From NCBI RefSeq assembly GCF_026151205.1, contig NC_087075.1, forward strand, positions 4,500,359 through 4,564,358: DNA of 64,000 nt. Reading direction: 5' to 3'. This document shows, piece by piece, positions 1 through 10,328 of the stretch. Source of the stretch: Bolinopsis microptera (lineage: Eukaryota; Ctenophora; Tentaculata; Lobata; Bolinopsidae). Every line of letters begins with the position of its first letter. The first letter of the stretch is position 1. Under the pieces are notes generated by a model, which saw only the letters and a program-made list of their open reading frames with translations, ran no database searches and was not told the origin of the DNA. The position numbers and the translations under genes are program-made.

Positions 1-26
1 GGGGCTATCGGATGCAAAGGGCTGAT

Positions 27-287
27 TCAATTACATTCAGACATAATTTCTTCTTCAGTAATGTTTCCACCCGGGCACCTCAATCCACGGTTATTGAGCT
101 GCCCCTCACCCACACAAGCAACAATATTTTCATTATTAAATAAACTGTTAAAACATACGGAAAAGGGAGGGGGTCTAAAATGCTCAAATTTGTGACCAAT
201 TATCCGTGATAAGGGAAACTGAACACAGCTTAAAGTTATGATCATCATCCACAGCAAGATAAAAACAAGAAAACATATATTAAACAA
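27..287 (-). CDS. possible small secreted protein or exon, unrecognised
   Basis: An 86-residue open frame begins with a Met and a strongly hydrophobic first 20 residues (rich in F, L, I, V, M), which looks like a signal peptide. A short tail with four further cysteines and a potential N-glycosylation site (NIT) follows, then a stop. I recognise no family. No splice sites, TATA box or neighbouring exons were tied to it, and it sits beside minisatellite DNA near the window edge. It could be a chance frame. The call rests only on the hydrophobic start and the cysteines. Confidence 0.25.
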   Translation of the reverse strand: MFNICFLVFILLWMMIITLSCVQFPLSRIIGHKFEHFRPPPFSVCFNSLFNNENIVACVGEGQLNNRGLRCPGGNITEEEIMSECN

Positions 288-319
288 TCCTGCAAATTTC
301 CAATCGGGTTTCTCCTTCT

Positions 320-500
320 CCTCCTTTTCGGTTTAACTCACTAAATTAAAATATTTTTCCTTTTCCTCCTCTTCAGTTTAACTCACTAAATATTTGTCCT
401 TTTCCTCCTCTTCAGTTTAACTCACTAAATATTTCTCCTCCTCCTCCTCTTCAGTTTAACTCACTAAATATTTCTCCTCCTCCTTTCCTCCTTTCCTCCT
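320..500. repeat. pyrimidine-rich minisatellite (GTTTAACTCACTAAATATTT units)
   Basis: Imperfect units of about 40 bp alternate a constant block reading GTTTAACTCACTAAATATTT with a CTCC/TTCC-rich block. The same unit reappears around 1,070-1,190, 2,128-2,320 and 59,930-59,970, so it is a dispersed local minisatellite family. No coding signal was seen. Confidence 0.8.
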
Positions 501-518
501 AATTTGCTCAGCAAAATT

Positions 519-2124
519 CAGAATTTGGCCGCCAATTTTTTTTGGAAGCCTAAATCAAAAATTTTGAAAACTGATTGCGAGTTGTTACAATTTTAATGAG
601 ATCAATTCCGCGAACTAAGATACAGGCAATTCAGTTCATTTTTTGGGGTCTTTTCACCTTAGTATCCACATTTAAACAGATATAAAGCTATAATACAGAG
701 AATATGTAGTTTAGGCTGACCTTTTATATAAAGTAAGTTTCATTCAAAAATATTGATATTTGACCATTTTATGGGACGAAATCTACCAAATTTGGTGCGT
801 ATATGCCCAAACATGGGCATATGGTTTTTGGCTCATAACTCAGTCATTCAGAAGACCACTATAACTAGCTAAAAGTAGACCACTATACACCTGGGTTTTG
901 GGCATGTAACGGGTATTTGGCTGAATTGGGCCTAATTTGGACTAAATATGGGCGGGACTGCCCAGCGGGCACCGTTTGGCGGTTGGGGTCCGAGACCCCC
1001 TCAAAAGTTCGGTCACTGGTCCTATCTCGAAATCAAGTTTCACAAGAAAAATACCCATTGGACCCCGGCCCCTTAACTCACTAAATATTTCTCCTCCTCC
1101 TTTCCTCTTATTCGGTTTAACTCACTAGATATTTCTCCTCCTCTTTCCTCCTATTCGGTTTAACTCACTAAATATTTGTCCTTCTCCGCATTCCACCTGC
1201 GGAGCTACAGAAACACACAAACAGCACAATGATCTCAATCCAAACAATTAGACATTCATAACTCGATAATGATCAGCTGAGCTCAGTTGTAGCTCATAAT
1301 GTAGAGTTTCACTTTCTTTTTCTCTTGGCAAAGCTCACAATGAGGAGGTTATCTTTCTCTTTCTCTTGGCAAAGCTCACAATGAGGAGGTTATCTTTCTC
1401 TTTCTCTTGGCAAAGCTCACAATGAGGAGGTTCTCTTTCTCTTTCTCTTGGCAAAGCAATGGGTATTTTTTTGTGAAACTTGATTTCAAGATAGCAGTTA
1501 ACCAACAAACTAGGACCAGTAACCGAACTTTTGAGGGGGTCCCGGATCCCAACCGCCAAACGGTGCGCGCAGGGCAGCCACACCCACATTTGGTCCAAAT
1601 TAGGCCCAATTTAGCCAAATACCCTGAACATGCCCAAAACCCAGGTTTATGGTGCTTTACTTGTAGCTAGTGGTCTCCTGAACTTGTATATAAACTTTCG
1701 TCAAGATTGGACAAATAATGACTGAGTTATGAGCCAAAAACAATATGCCCATATTTGGGCATACGCACCAAATTTGGTAGATTTCGTCCCATAAATTGGT
1801 CAAATATCAATATTTTTGAATGAGACTTACTTTTAATGAAAGGAAAGCTTAAACTTCATATTCTCTGTAAGTTGTAGCTTTATATTTGTTTAAATGTGGA
1901 TACTAAGGCGAAAAAACCACAAACAATGAACTAAATTGCCCATATCTTGGTTCGCGATATTTGCGGAATTGATCTCATTAAAATTGTAACAACTCAATCA
2001 GTTTTAAAAAGTTTTGCGTGAAATTTTCGGAATCGACTTGAAATTGCATTTCAACCTTATTTTGAGAACAAATTTTTGATTTAGGCCTCCACAAAAATTT
2101 GGCGGCCAAATTCTGAATTTTGGT
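519..2124. repeat. long imperfect inverted repeat (fold-back)
   Basis: The left arm (about 519-1,065) and right arm (about 1,460-2,124) are reverse complements with scattered substitutions. For example, GAATTTGGCCGCCAA near 522 faces TTGGCGGCCAAATTC near 2,099. The text about a purine-rich 'ATGGGCATATG' block near 815 also recurs inverted near 1,745. The spacer (about 1,066-1,459) holds minisatellite units, a short segment shared with 2,300-2,380, and a 41-bp tandem repeat. This is most likely a fold-back or MITE-like mobile element. No open frame of note lies inside. Confidence 0.8.
1327..1455. repeat. 41-bp tandem repeat (GGCAAAGCTCACAATGAGGA)
   Basis: Three complete units start at 1,327, 1,368 and 1,409 with a partial one at 1,450. 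Each has GGCAAAGCTCACAATGAGGA followed by a TTCTCT-rich tail. Inverted units occur at 2,550-2,635 and 60,217-60,330, where copy number differs between the two segmental duplicates. Confidence 0.85.
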
Positions 2125-2875
2125 CCCCCTTAGCTCACTAAATATTTCTCCTCCTTTTCGGTTTAACTCACTAAATGTTTCTCCTCCTCCTTTCCTCTTA
2201 TTCGGTTTAACTCACTAAATATTTCTCCTCCCTTTTCCTCCTATTTGGTTTAACTCGCTAAATGTTTATCTTCCTTTCCTCCTATTCGGTTTAACTCACT
2301 AAATATTTGTCCTTCTCCGCATTCCACCTGCGGAGCTACAGAAACACACAAACAGCACAATGATCTCAATCCAAACAATTAGACTTATCATCGGAATGCA
2401 CCGCAGACTAATTCGAATGTAGTGGAATTGTTGAAATATGAAAATATCATAGCCCCACTCACCCAGTCAGCAAGGACTCACGTGTGGGCCTCCTGCTACA
2501 TCAGGATGGATTATCGCATACTGTTCATTACTCATACAGAGATGAGTAGTTCGCTTTGCCAAGAGAAAAAGAAAGAGAACCTCCTCATTGTGAGCTTTGC
2601 CAAGAGAAAGAGAAAGAGAACCTCCTCATTGTGAGCTACAACTGAGCTCAGCTGATCATTATCGAGTTATGAATGTTCAAACAATTAGCGCTGAGAGGAC
2701 AGGATGATAAATTTGTACGTGTATAATGATCTTAAAGCTCTTGTCTGCTATGCCGAGCTAGTAGACAACCCAGAGATATACAAATGCACAGAGCTTCGTG
2801 ACCCGGACAATGCAGTATTAGGAGGCGTTTCTTTTTTGCCTGAAAACATTTCTTCTATATCACTCGACTCGATTG

Positions 2876-3813
2876 TTGGTGTTGGTGTTGGTGTTGGTGT
2901 TGGTGTTGGTGTTGACTGTTGGTGTTGACTGTTGGTGTTGGTGTTGGTGTTGGTGTTGGTGTTGGTGTTGGTGTTGGTGTTGGTGTTGGTGTTGGTGTTG
3001 GTGTTGGTGTTGGTGTTGGTGTTGGTGTTGGTGTTGGTGTTGGTGTTGGTGTTGGTGTTGGTGTTGGTGTTGGTGTTGGTGTTGGTGTTGGTGTTGGTGT
3101 TGGTGTTGGTGTTGGTGTTGGTGTTGGTGTTGGTGTTGGTGTTGGTGTTGGTGTTGGTGTTGGTGTTGGTGTTGGTGTTGGTGTTGGTGTTGGTGTTGGT
3201 GTTGGTGTTGGTGTTGGTGTTGGTGTTGGTGTTGGTGTTGGTGTTGGTGTTGGTGTTGGTGTTGGTGTTGGTGTTGGTGTTGGTGTTGGTGTTGGTGTTG
3301 GTGTTGGTGTTGGTGTTGGTGTTGGTGTTGGTGTTGGTGTTGGTGTTGGTGTTGGTGTTGGTGTTGGTGTTGGTGTTGGTGTTGGTGTTGGTGTTGGTGT
3401 TGGTGTTGGTGTTGGTGTTGGTGTTGGTGTTGGTGTTGGTGTTGGTGTTGGTGTTGGTGTTGGTGTTGGTGTTGGTGTTGGTGTTGGTGTTGGTGTTGGT
3501 GTTGGTGTTGGTGTTGGTGTTGGTGTTGGTGTTGGTGTTGGTGTTGGTGTTGGTGTTGGTGTTGGTGTTGGTGTTGGTGTTGGTGTTGGTGTTGGTGTTG
3601 GTGTTGGTGTTGACTGTTGGTGTTGGTGTTGGTGTTGGTGTTGGTGTTGGTGTTGGTGTTGGTGTTGGTGTTGGTGTTGGTGTTGGTGTTGGTGTTGGTG
3701 TTGGTGTTGGTGTTGGTGTTGGTGTTGGTGTTGGTGTTGGTGTTGGTGTTGGTGTTGGTGTTGGTGTTGGTGTTGGTGTTGGTGTTGGTGTTGGTGTTGG
3801 TGTTGGTGTTGAC
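2876..3813. repeat. (GTGTTG)n microsatellite, about 936 bp
   Basis: About 155 near-perfect GGTGTT hexamers, interrupted only by GACTG-containing variants near 2,914, 2,926 and 3,612. It reads open in all plus frames (GV, VL, CW dipeptides) purely because of the repeat. A second array of about 609 bp is at 59,316-59,924, at the edge of the partner duplicate. Confidence 0.98.
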
Positions 3814-5070
3814 GTGGTATGGTTAAGCCTTAAGGTCGAAGTTTGGGTTACGGATAAAGTTGTGGCTATAACCCTAACTTAACCATAGATTTAATACTAA
3901 CAAAAAAATGTTGCTTAATATGCTATGGGCGAAATACCAAAAGGTGGAATATTTGATCTTCGATCTTGGCCGTAATTTAATGACTAGTGACTAGTTACCC
4001 TATTAGATCAGATCACAATTATATATCCTTGAAAACTAACTTTGTTAACCTTCTCAGCCATAAAAATAACGCATTTCTCTTACGATTGACTATTGAGATG
4101 GGCAGTTGCAGTATTGCAGCTAGCTAAAGATATCAGTTTCTCTTTCACTTTGCGTACATGCCTGTTTATTTAGTCACGTTATGCCAGACCCATATTTTAC
4201 AGGGTATTAGGCGTCTGCACGTGAGTTAATCCGGTCTGACAAATGAGCTATAGCATTCCAATAATTCTACTGCAAATATTAACATTTACATTCTGGGAAT
4301 GAGGAATGTATTGAGATCATTATAGTCCTACATCCTTTTTATTTTAAATACAGAAACAATGACCAAGAGTTTTAGGAGAAATATTTAGTGATGAGTTAAT
4401 CCTTCAAATAATTTGAAGTATTACTACGCGGGCCACGGGGGTTTGAATTAAGGGAACAGCATTTGAATAATTGGCCTGGATAGTAAAATGGAAATTCGAT
4501 TGTTTGGGGTTTATATGGTTAAGATATGGGTTGTGGTTAGGGTTTTGGTTAATTGTGCGGTAGTGATATGGTAATGGTTAGGGTTAAAGTTAGTTGTGCG
4601 GAAATATCATTGATAGTAAGTGGACAAATGGTACACTTCATTTTCTCTTTGGAATAGTTAAGATATCAGTTACTCTGTAAGCCAGATTTCGGCCATGTTA
4701 GAACACCACTTTTTAGACCCAATTTGCACATAGCTACTGTATAAGTGTATAGAAATAACAGCTCATACAATACACCCCGGCCCCTCCCCCACCCCCAAGG
4801 CTGGCTGACGTAATGTAAGAACAATCTCTGACTAAAGTTTGTCTTTCTCTATCCCTTGAATAACGTACTAAGAACCCTCACTATTAACTAGAGTTTCTCT
4901 TTCTGTTTCTCTTAAATAACGAGGCATTATTATATGTTGTACTTGTAGAGAAAGAACCTGCACTATTCCATGATGCTTCGTGTAATAGAGCGACTATAAC
5001 CGCTAAACACCTATACTTTCTTAACTCAGAGGCTAATAGCTTTATAAACGTTAGTTTACACCGACCGGAA
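3814..5070. other. non-coding block of the segmental duplicate
   Basis: No gene is visible. The block holds degenerate TTAGGG-like stretches (GGTTAGGG near 4,535-4,590) and ends in the promoter of the next gene. It is conserved in the right-hand copy at 60,438-61,690. Confidence 0.7.
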
Positions 5071-5077
5071 CTATAAC

Positions 5078-5084
5078 TATATAA
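5078..5084 (+). promoter_or_regulatory. TATA box of the secreted-protein gene
   Basis: TATATAA lies 44 bp upstream of the ATG at 5,128, leaving room for a short leader starting near 5,108. The surrounding bases (ACTATAACTATATAACTC) are also the apparent ancestor of the 38-bp minisatellite at 61,687-62,486. Confidence 0.6.
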
Positions 5085-5127
5085 CTCTTCCTCGACTCAG
5101 CACTCTACACTTCTCTACAACTTGGCG

Positions 5128-5478
5128 ATGAAGCGCACTCTGATACTAATCCTCCTTGTCTCCTCTCTCGTCTTCCTGGTGCAGTCTGAATTCGAAGAAG
5201 ACGACGATACTGGTTGGGGTACTTTAGATGAGGATTTAATCGATGATGAAAAATTGATTCAAACTTTGAATGTCGCAGCAACAAAATGCGAGAAACAGAA
5301 GTGCAAGGATAATTTCAGAAAATGCAAGAGAAAAGGTTGGTGCGGGGACTTGAAATGGTGCCTCAAAGCGATATATGAGGGTCAATGCAAGAAAAGAAAT
5401 AGAGCGAACGCAGTTTCTAAGATGGCTTGTATAATTAGTTTGATAAAGGCGGCTGACTTTTGTATTAATATGCCCTAA
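5128..5478 (+). CDS. small secreted cysteine-rich protein, unrecognised family
   Basis: The product has 116 residues. The start is the ATG at 5,128; the frame is open 6 bp further upstream but without another ATG. Residues 1-20 form a clear signal peptide (MKRT, then a leucine/isoleucine/valine core ending VQSEF). An acidic propeptide-like stretch (EEDDD...DEDLIDDEK) precedes a basic C-terminal domain with eight cysteines, including CEKQKC, KCKRKGWC and WCLKAIYEGQC spacings. Such a layout (signal, acidic pro-region, basic Cys-rich domain) is common in antimicrobial, venom-like and other secreted peptides, but I recognise no family and assign no activity. A TATA box and an AATAAA at 5,769-5,774 frame it. 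The gene appears intronless. Its promoter region, not its coding part, is duplicated near 61.7 kb. Confidence 0.75.
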   Translation: MKRTLILILLVSSLVFLVQSEFEEDDDTGWGTLDEDLIDDEKLIQTLNVAATKCEKQKCKDNFRKCKRKGWCGDLKWCLKAIYEGQCKKRNRANAVSKMACIISLIKAADFCINMP

Positions 5479-5768
5479 TCACATCAGTTACTGCATCATA
5501 GTGACTCCTATAGCTTCTCACCGTCACCTGCGGAGAGAAAAGCTTCCTGATTGCGGGAATTTAAATTTTTTCAAAATATTTAGATTATTATTCAATTCGC
5601 CTCGTTTTTCTGTTTCTCTTTCAATCAGATGTAACTAAACGTACAACATAATTCGAAATTATTGATTCATCATCAAATATGATATCAACTCTGAACTCTG
5701 GCAAGTAAAAACTGTGGATCGTTTAAATTCAAGTTACACATCCCATTCTAGGTACGATGGAGATCACC

Positions 5769-5774
5769 AATAAA
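5769..5774 (+). terminator. AATAAA polyadenylation signal
   Basis: A canonical AATAAA hexamer lies 291 bp after the stop of the secreted-protein gene. It is the first canonical one noticed; the assignment is inferred from position only. Confidence 0.4.
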
Positions 5775-5779
5775 TTTAA

Positions 5780-6300
5780 ACTGTGTACTGCTGCTTTACC
5801 GGAACCTTGTTTCGGTGTGGGGTTCGATTATGGATTGATTTTGTGACGTTTTCTAAAAGAGGAGAGCAAGATCTACCAGATGTTCTTTACTTCTATAAAA
5901 TACTGACAATTGTAACTTTCTGTCACAGTTAAATCACATCAAAATTATCTCGAAATCGATTTTATAGTTATTTCTGATCTCAACATGTGTAAAATTGGGC
6001 AAATATTGATATACCACTACCAGCTTAAGCACTATGGATCAAACAACACTATTTCAACCACGCACCGCTCACCGGTCACATTAATTATTATGTGGCAGTA
6101 ATTTGTTAACATTGGCACAATTATATGTACCATCTCAACATGGTAAAAATATGTCAATTTTGTCACAAAACAAATTATAACTCTATTAATTGCTCCTTGT
6201 CGGCAAAATAACTAATTTATCGACATAGGTATGATGGTGAGGTAACATTATATTTTAATCTGATTCTTCAAAATAGGGGGCAGGGGCAAGAAATGTAAAT
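5780..6300. other. AT-rich intergenic stretch, no feature seen
   Basis: No open frame, tandem repeat or strong hairpin was noticed between the secreted-protein gene and repeat B copy 1. Confidence 0.5.
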
Positions 6301-6307
6301 TTCGTCA

Positions 6308-6734
6308 CATCACAATGCTGGCAAGCATAACCGTCGCCCTTATATTCACAACACTATTTACCCCCTTTACTATTATATCCCCTTTATTGTTTTCCAGGCA
6401 TTAAGACTCATCGAAAGTAGTTCAGCAGGTATATTTAAGTTCAAAACATTCTAATTCAATGTTAAAGATGACAGGAATAAGAAATAGTTATGTGGAGGTT
6501 TTTAAGAAATTTGCGCAAAATACGCGCCAGCATGTTATACGAAATTAGGTAAAAAACCCAAAATCGCCATATTCAGGTGCCTTAAAAACCATGTTAAAAT
6601 TGAGTTAGAGATCTGAAACTTTGCAGGGCGTGTAGACCTTGTCCAAATCGACTGTTAAAAAATTTTCATGTTTCAGGAGTATTGGGAAGTGGGTTTTCTG
6701 GAACCAGGAACCCCTGTTTTACAACAGATTGTCG
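6308..6734 (-). mobile_element. repeat B, copy 1 (inverted)
   Basis: This is the reverse complement of the unit that runs from CGACAATCTGTCG through AAACCCATTTCCCGATGCTC to CTTGCCAGCACTGTGATG in copies 2 and 3. It is non-coding and about 430 bp. An internal part matches the GTATAATAGTAAAG minisatellite region of the other copies only vestigially. It behaves as a short dispersed non-autonomous element of unknown class. Confidence 0.75.
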
Positions 6735-6739
6735 TGAAG

Positions 6740-7125
6740 TATATATAATAAAAATAAAACAAATATTTAATAAAACAAATATTTATTTTTACGGCACAAT
6801 CAAACAATATCAATAATAAATAAATCAGTGGAGGTTTGAAGAGGTTTCAAGTGCCGAAGGCCACTGCTTATCTTTAGGATTTGAGAGTGACCTGTGCTTG
6901 AAACCCCCTCAACCATCCACTACGTCAATATAATACTTATTATACAAATATAGAAAAATATAATTATCTAAGCTAAAATTGCTTATTGGTCTAGTTTGGT
7001 GACATAGGAAAGCCCAGTTGAGTTTTAGTTTAGGTTTATGTTTTAAATCATAGTTTGAAAGGTTAGCCATGTTTCATGGCAGAGAGTGATATCATGTGTG
7101 CAGAGCCGTACCAGATGTAGAATTT
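6740..7125. other. AT-rich spacer, no feature seen
   Basis: Nothing beyond AT-rich sequence was recognised between repeat B copy 1 and repeat A copy 1. Confidence 0.5.
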
Positions 7126-7129
7126 GAGA

Positions 7130-8705
7130 TATAATATTTGACCAAAACCCATAATCATGGGTAGAGTGGACCGCTGCCAGTGTCTCTCTTTCCCAAACAA
7201 AAGGAAATGATATTAATTTGATTGACCGTTTTCAAATGCAAAATGATACCGAGAATGAAATCGGTCGCTCGCTTTTCCCATTCATTCACGGCTTATAGTT
7301 ATACGAATTGTACCGTAATAGGTTTCGATAAATTACATCGATCACTGTATGCTGTAATAATCTCTTTGGGTTGCGTTCGGGTCGATACCTAGTATTTCGG
7401 GATAAGGGTGGTAGTTAGTGAATTAGCTGAAGTTTATTGAATCTTTATTGCCGAGTACAGCTGTCTTCGGGTATGGTAGTTCTTCTTAATCTATTACATT
7501 TGTAATTGTAAATGAATGGGAAAAGCGAGCGACCGATTTCATTCTCGGTATCATTTTGCATTTGAAAACGGTCAATCAAATTAATATCATTTCCTTTTGT
7601 TTGGGAAAGAGAGACACTGGCAGCGGTCCACTCTACCCATGATTATGGGTTTTGGTCAAATATCATCTCTTTTTGATTAATGTCAGGGTACTTTATAAAG
7701 TCGAAATATAAACTGATATCTTCATTAATAAGGAGGAAGTTTCAACGATTTCGAAATTTTTCCTTTGAAAACATTTCCTTGTGTTTGGGTAAGCATATCG
7801 GTCGATCATTGACTGAATTTGCCACTTTATACTCATTCAAGTTGGCATTCAATTTATATATAATGACATTGAACTGTCGTGGTAAAGCAGAATTTGTTCG
7901 AAATCACGAATGAGCAAAATTATCATCTTTCGCACGTGCAAACTATGAGCGAACGTTGCGTGCGCATCCAATGTTGAATCGCCGTAAATTTTTGCGTGTT
8001 GGTGTTTTATATATAGTTTGATAAGCATGCAAAGTTTCAAAGTATTTCAAGAAGAACTGTAATCACCACGGCACACCAAAGTTTACAGAAAATGGTAAAA
8101 CAGCAATTTTCAGTGATTTTAGCAATTTTTAATCAATTTGGGCGTGTCCCCACGTGTGCATCTTTTCGATTTTTAACTTCAAAACTAGCCTAATGCACAA
8201 TTTATACCTATAAGAAGCAGAACTGAGCTCCACAACCTAAGGGATAGCCCAACACCAGCGAATACTAAATCGCAAAATTGAAGTTTTTATAAAATAATTC
8301 TTCAAAAAAGCACTAACTTCAATGGCAAATATCTTTATGAAGGAGCAAGGTAGGGAAACTTTCCGGTAGATTTTCAGAATGCTTAAACAATTATCTAACT
8401 TCAATATGCCCTCAAATTTTGAATAAAATCACTCTTTAATGGCGTAAAATCGATTTTAAAAGTGATTACTTTGTCAAAAAACAGGTTTTTTAAATGGTTA
8501 ACTTGATGACGTCATCAAGTGGTAATGATGACGTTAAATTACTTTTTAATGTAATGTAAACTAAAGTCTAAACAATTATCTTCAAGACCTGTGGTCCGAG
8601 ATGGCTGTATCTTTAAAGCTTCTGAATCTACGGACACCTGAATATAGCCTATAATTTACTGGCAAAGCGTCTATCCCTGAATATATATGTATATCTGTAT
8701 ATCTG
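7130..8705 (+). mobile_element. repeat A, copy 1 (hairpin head plus about 1-kb tail)
   Basis: The head is an inverted repeat with arms 7,130-7,286 and 7,511-7,667 around a 224-bp loop. The arms end in AAACCCATAATCATGGGT. The tail (7,668-8,705) is shared with copies 2 and 3 and contains a perfect 18-bp palindrome CTTGATGACGTCATCAAG at 8,502-8,519. There is no long coding frame. It is probably a non-autonomous DNA transposon or fold-back element. Confidence 0.8.
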
Positions 8706-8708
8706 TAT

Positions 8709-10262
8709 TTTACCAAAACCCATAATAATGGGTAGAGTGGACCGCTGCCAGTGTCTCTCTTTCCCAAACAAAAGGAAATGATATTAATTTGATTGACCGT
8801 TCTCAAATGCAAAAGATACCGAGAATGAAATCGGTCGCTCGCTTTTCCCATTCATTCACGGCTTACGAATTGTATAAATAAGTTTCGATTGATTACATCA
8901 ATCAGATGCTGTAAAAATCTCTTTGGGTTGCGTTCGGGTCGCGGATACCTAGTATTTCGGGGTAAGGGACAAGGGTGGTAGTTATTACTTATTGAACAAG
9001 CTGGAGTTTATTGAATCTTCATTGCCGAGTACAGCTGCCTTTGGGTAGTTCTTCTTAATCTATTACAATTGTAAATGAATGGGAAAAGCGCGAGCGACCG
9101 ATTTCATTCTCGGTATCTTTTGCATTTGAGAACGGTCAATCAAATTAATATCATTTCCTTTTGTTTGGGAAAGAGAGACACTGGCAGCGGTCCACTCTAC
9201 CCATGATTATGGGTTTTGGTAAAATATCATCTCTTTTTGATTATAATGTCAGGGTACTTTATAAAGTCGAAATATAAACTGATATCTTCATTAATAAGGA
9301 GGAAGTTTCAACGATTTCGAAATTTTTCCTTTAAAACATATCCTTGTGTTTAGGGAAGCATATCGGTCGATCACTGACTGAATATGCCACTTAATACTTA
9401 TTCAAGTTGGCATTAAATTCATATATAATGACATTAAACTGTCCTGGCAAAGCAGAATTTGTTGGAAATCACGAATGATCAAAATTCTCACCTTTCGCAC
9501 GTGCAAACTTTGAGTGGACGTTGCGTGCGCATCCAATATTGAATCACCGTAAACTTTTGCATGTAATTGTTTTATATATAGCTTGATAAGCATGCAAAGT
9601 TTCAAAGTATTTCAAGAAGAACTGTAATCACAACGGCACTCTAAAGTTGACAGAAAATGACGAAAACAGCAATTTTCAGTGATTTTAGCAATTTTCTTTC
9701 AATTTGGGCGTGACCCACGTGTGCAACTTTTCGATTTTCAACTTTAAAACTAGCCTAATGCACAATTTATACCTATAGGAAGCCGAACTGAGCTCCACAA
9801 CCCAAGGCATGGCCCAACACCAGAGAATACTAAATCGCAAAATTGACGTTTTTATAAAATAATTCTTCAAAAAAGCACAAACTTCAATAACGAATATCTT
9901 TATGAAGGAGCAAGCTAGAAAAACTTTCCGGTAGATTTTCAGAATGCTTGAACAATTATCTAAGATGAAAATTTCCTCAGATTTTGAATACAATTACATC
10001 TTAATGGTTTAAAATTAATTTTAAAAGTTATTACTTTGTCAAAAATCAAGTTTTAAAAACGGTTAACTTGATGACGTCATCAAGGGGTGTTTATGACGTC
10101 AAATAATTTTTTTATACAATGTAAACTAAATTGTAAACAATTATTTGCAAGACCTGTGGTCGGAAATGGCTGTATCTTTTATAGGTACAAATCTACAGAC
10201 ACCTGAATGTAGCCTATAATTGACTGGCAAAGCGTCTTTCCCTGGATATATGTATATGTATA
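8709..10262 (+). mobile_element. repeat A, copy 2 (tandem to copy 1)
   Basis: The same organisation as copy 1: hairpin arms 8,709-8,856 and 9,074-9,222, then a tail 9,223-10,262 with the CTTGATGACGTCATCAAG palindrome at 10,068-10,085. Head-to-tail placement with copy 1 suggests a tandem duplication of about 1.57 kb. Substitutions in one arm are mirrored in the other arm. Confidence 0.8.
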
Positions 10263-10328
10263 TGTATGTATGTATCACGACAATCTGTCGTAAAACAGGG
10301 GTTCTAGAAAACCCATTTCCCGATGCTC

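Larger units (their letters stand above)
2265..5090. repeat. left copy of a segmental duplication (partner 59,925-61,700)
   Basis: 2,265-2,741 matches 59,925-60,437 and 3,811-5,085 matches 60,438-61,700, in the same orientation and with only scattered substitutions. The left copy has about 1.07 kb extra (2,742-3,810) containing the GTGTTG array. The right copy carries one additional tandem unit of the AAGAGAAAGAGAAAG block. The shared part includes the promoter region of the secreted-protein gene at 5,128 but not its coding sequence. Confidence 0.9.

Noticed and set aside
2873-3882. Long GV/VL/CW-repeat open frames
   Set aside because: They are produced by the GTGTTG microsatellite, open in all frames on that strand; no start context, splice signals or non-repetitive domain.
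4500-4600. Interstitial telomere
   Set aside because: GGTTAGGG occurs only as degenerate, spaced motifs in a segment that is a dispersed repeat; no pure TTAGGG array.
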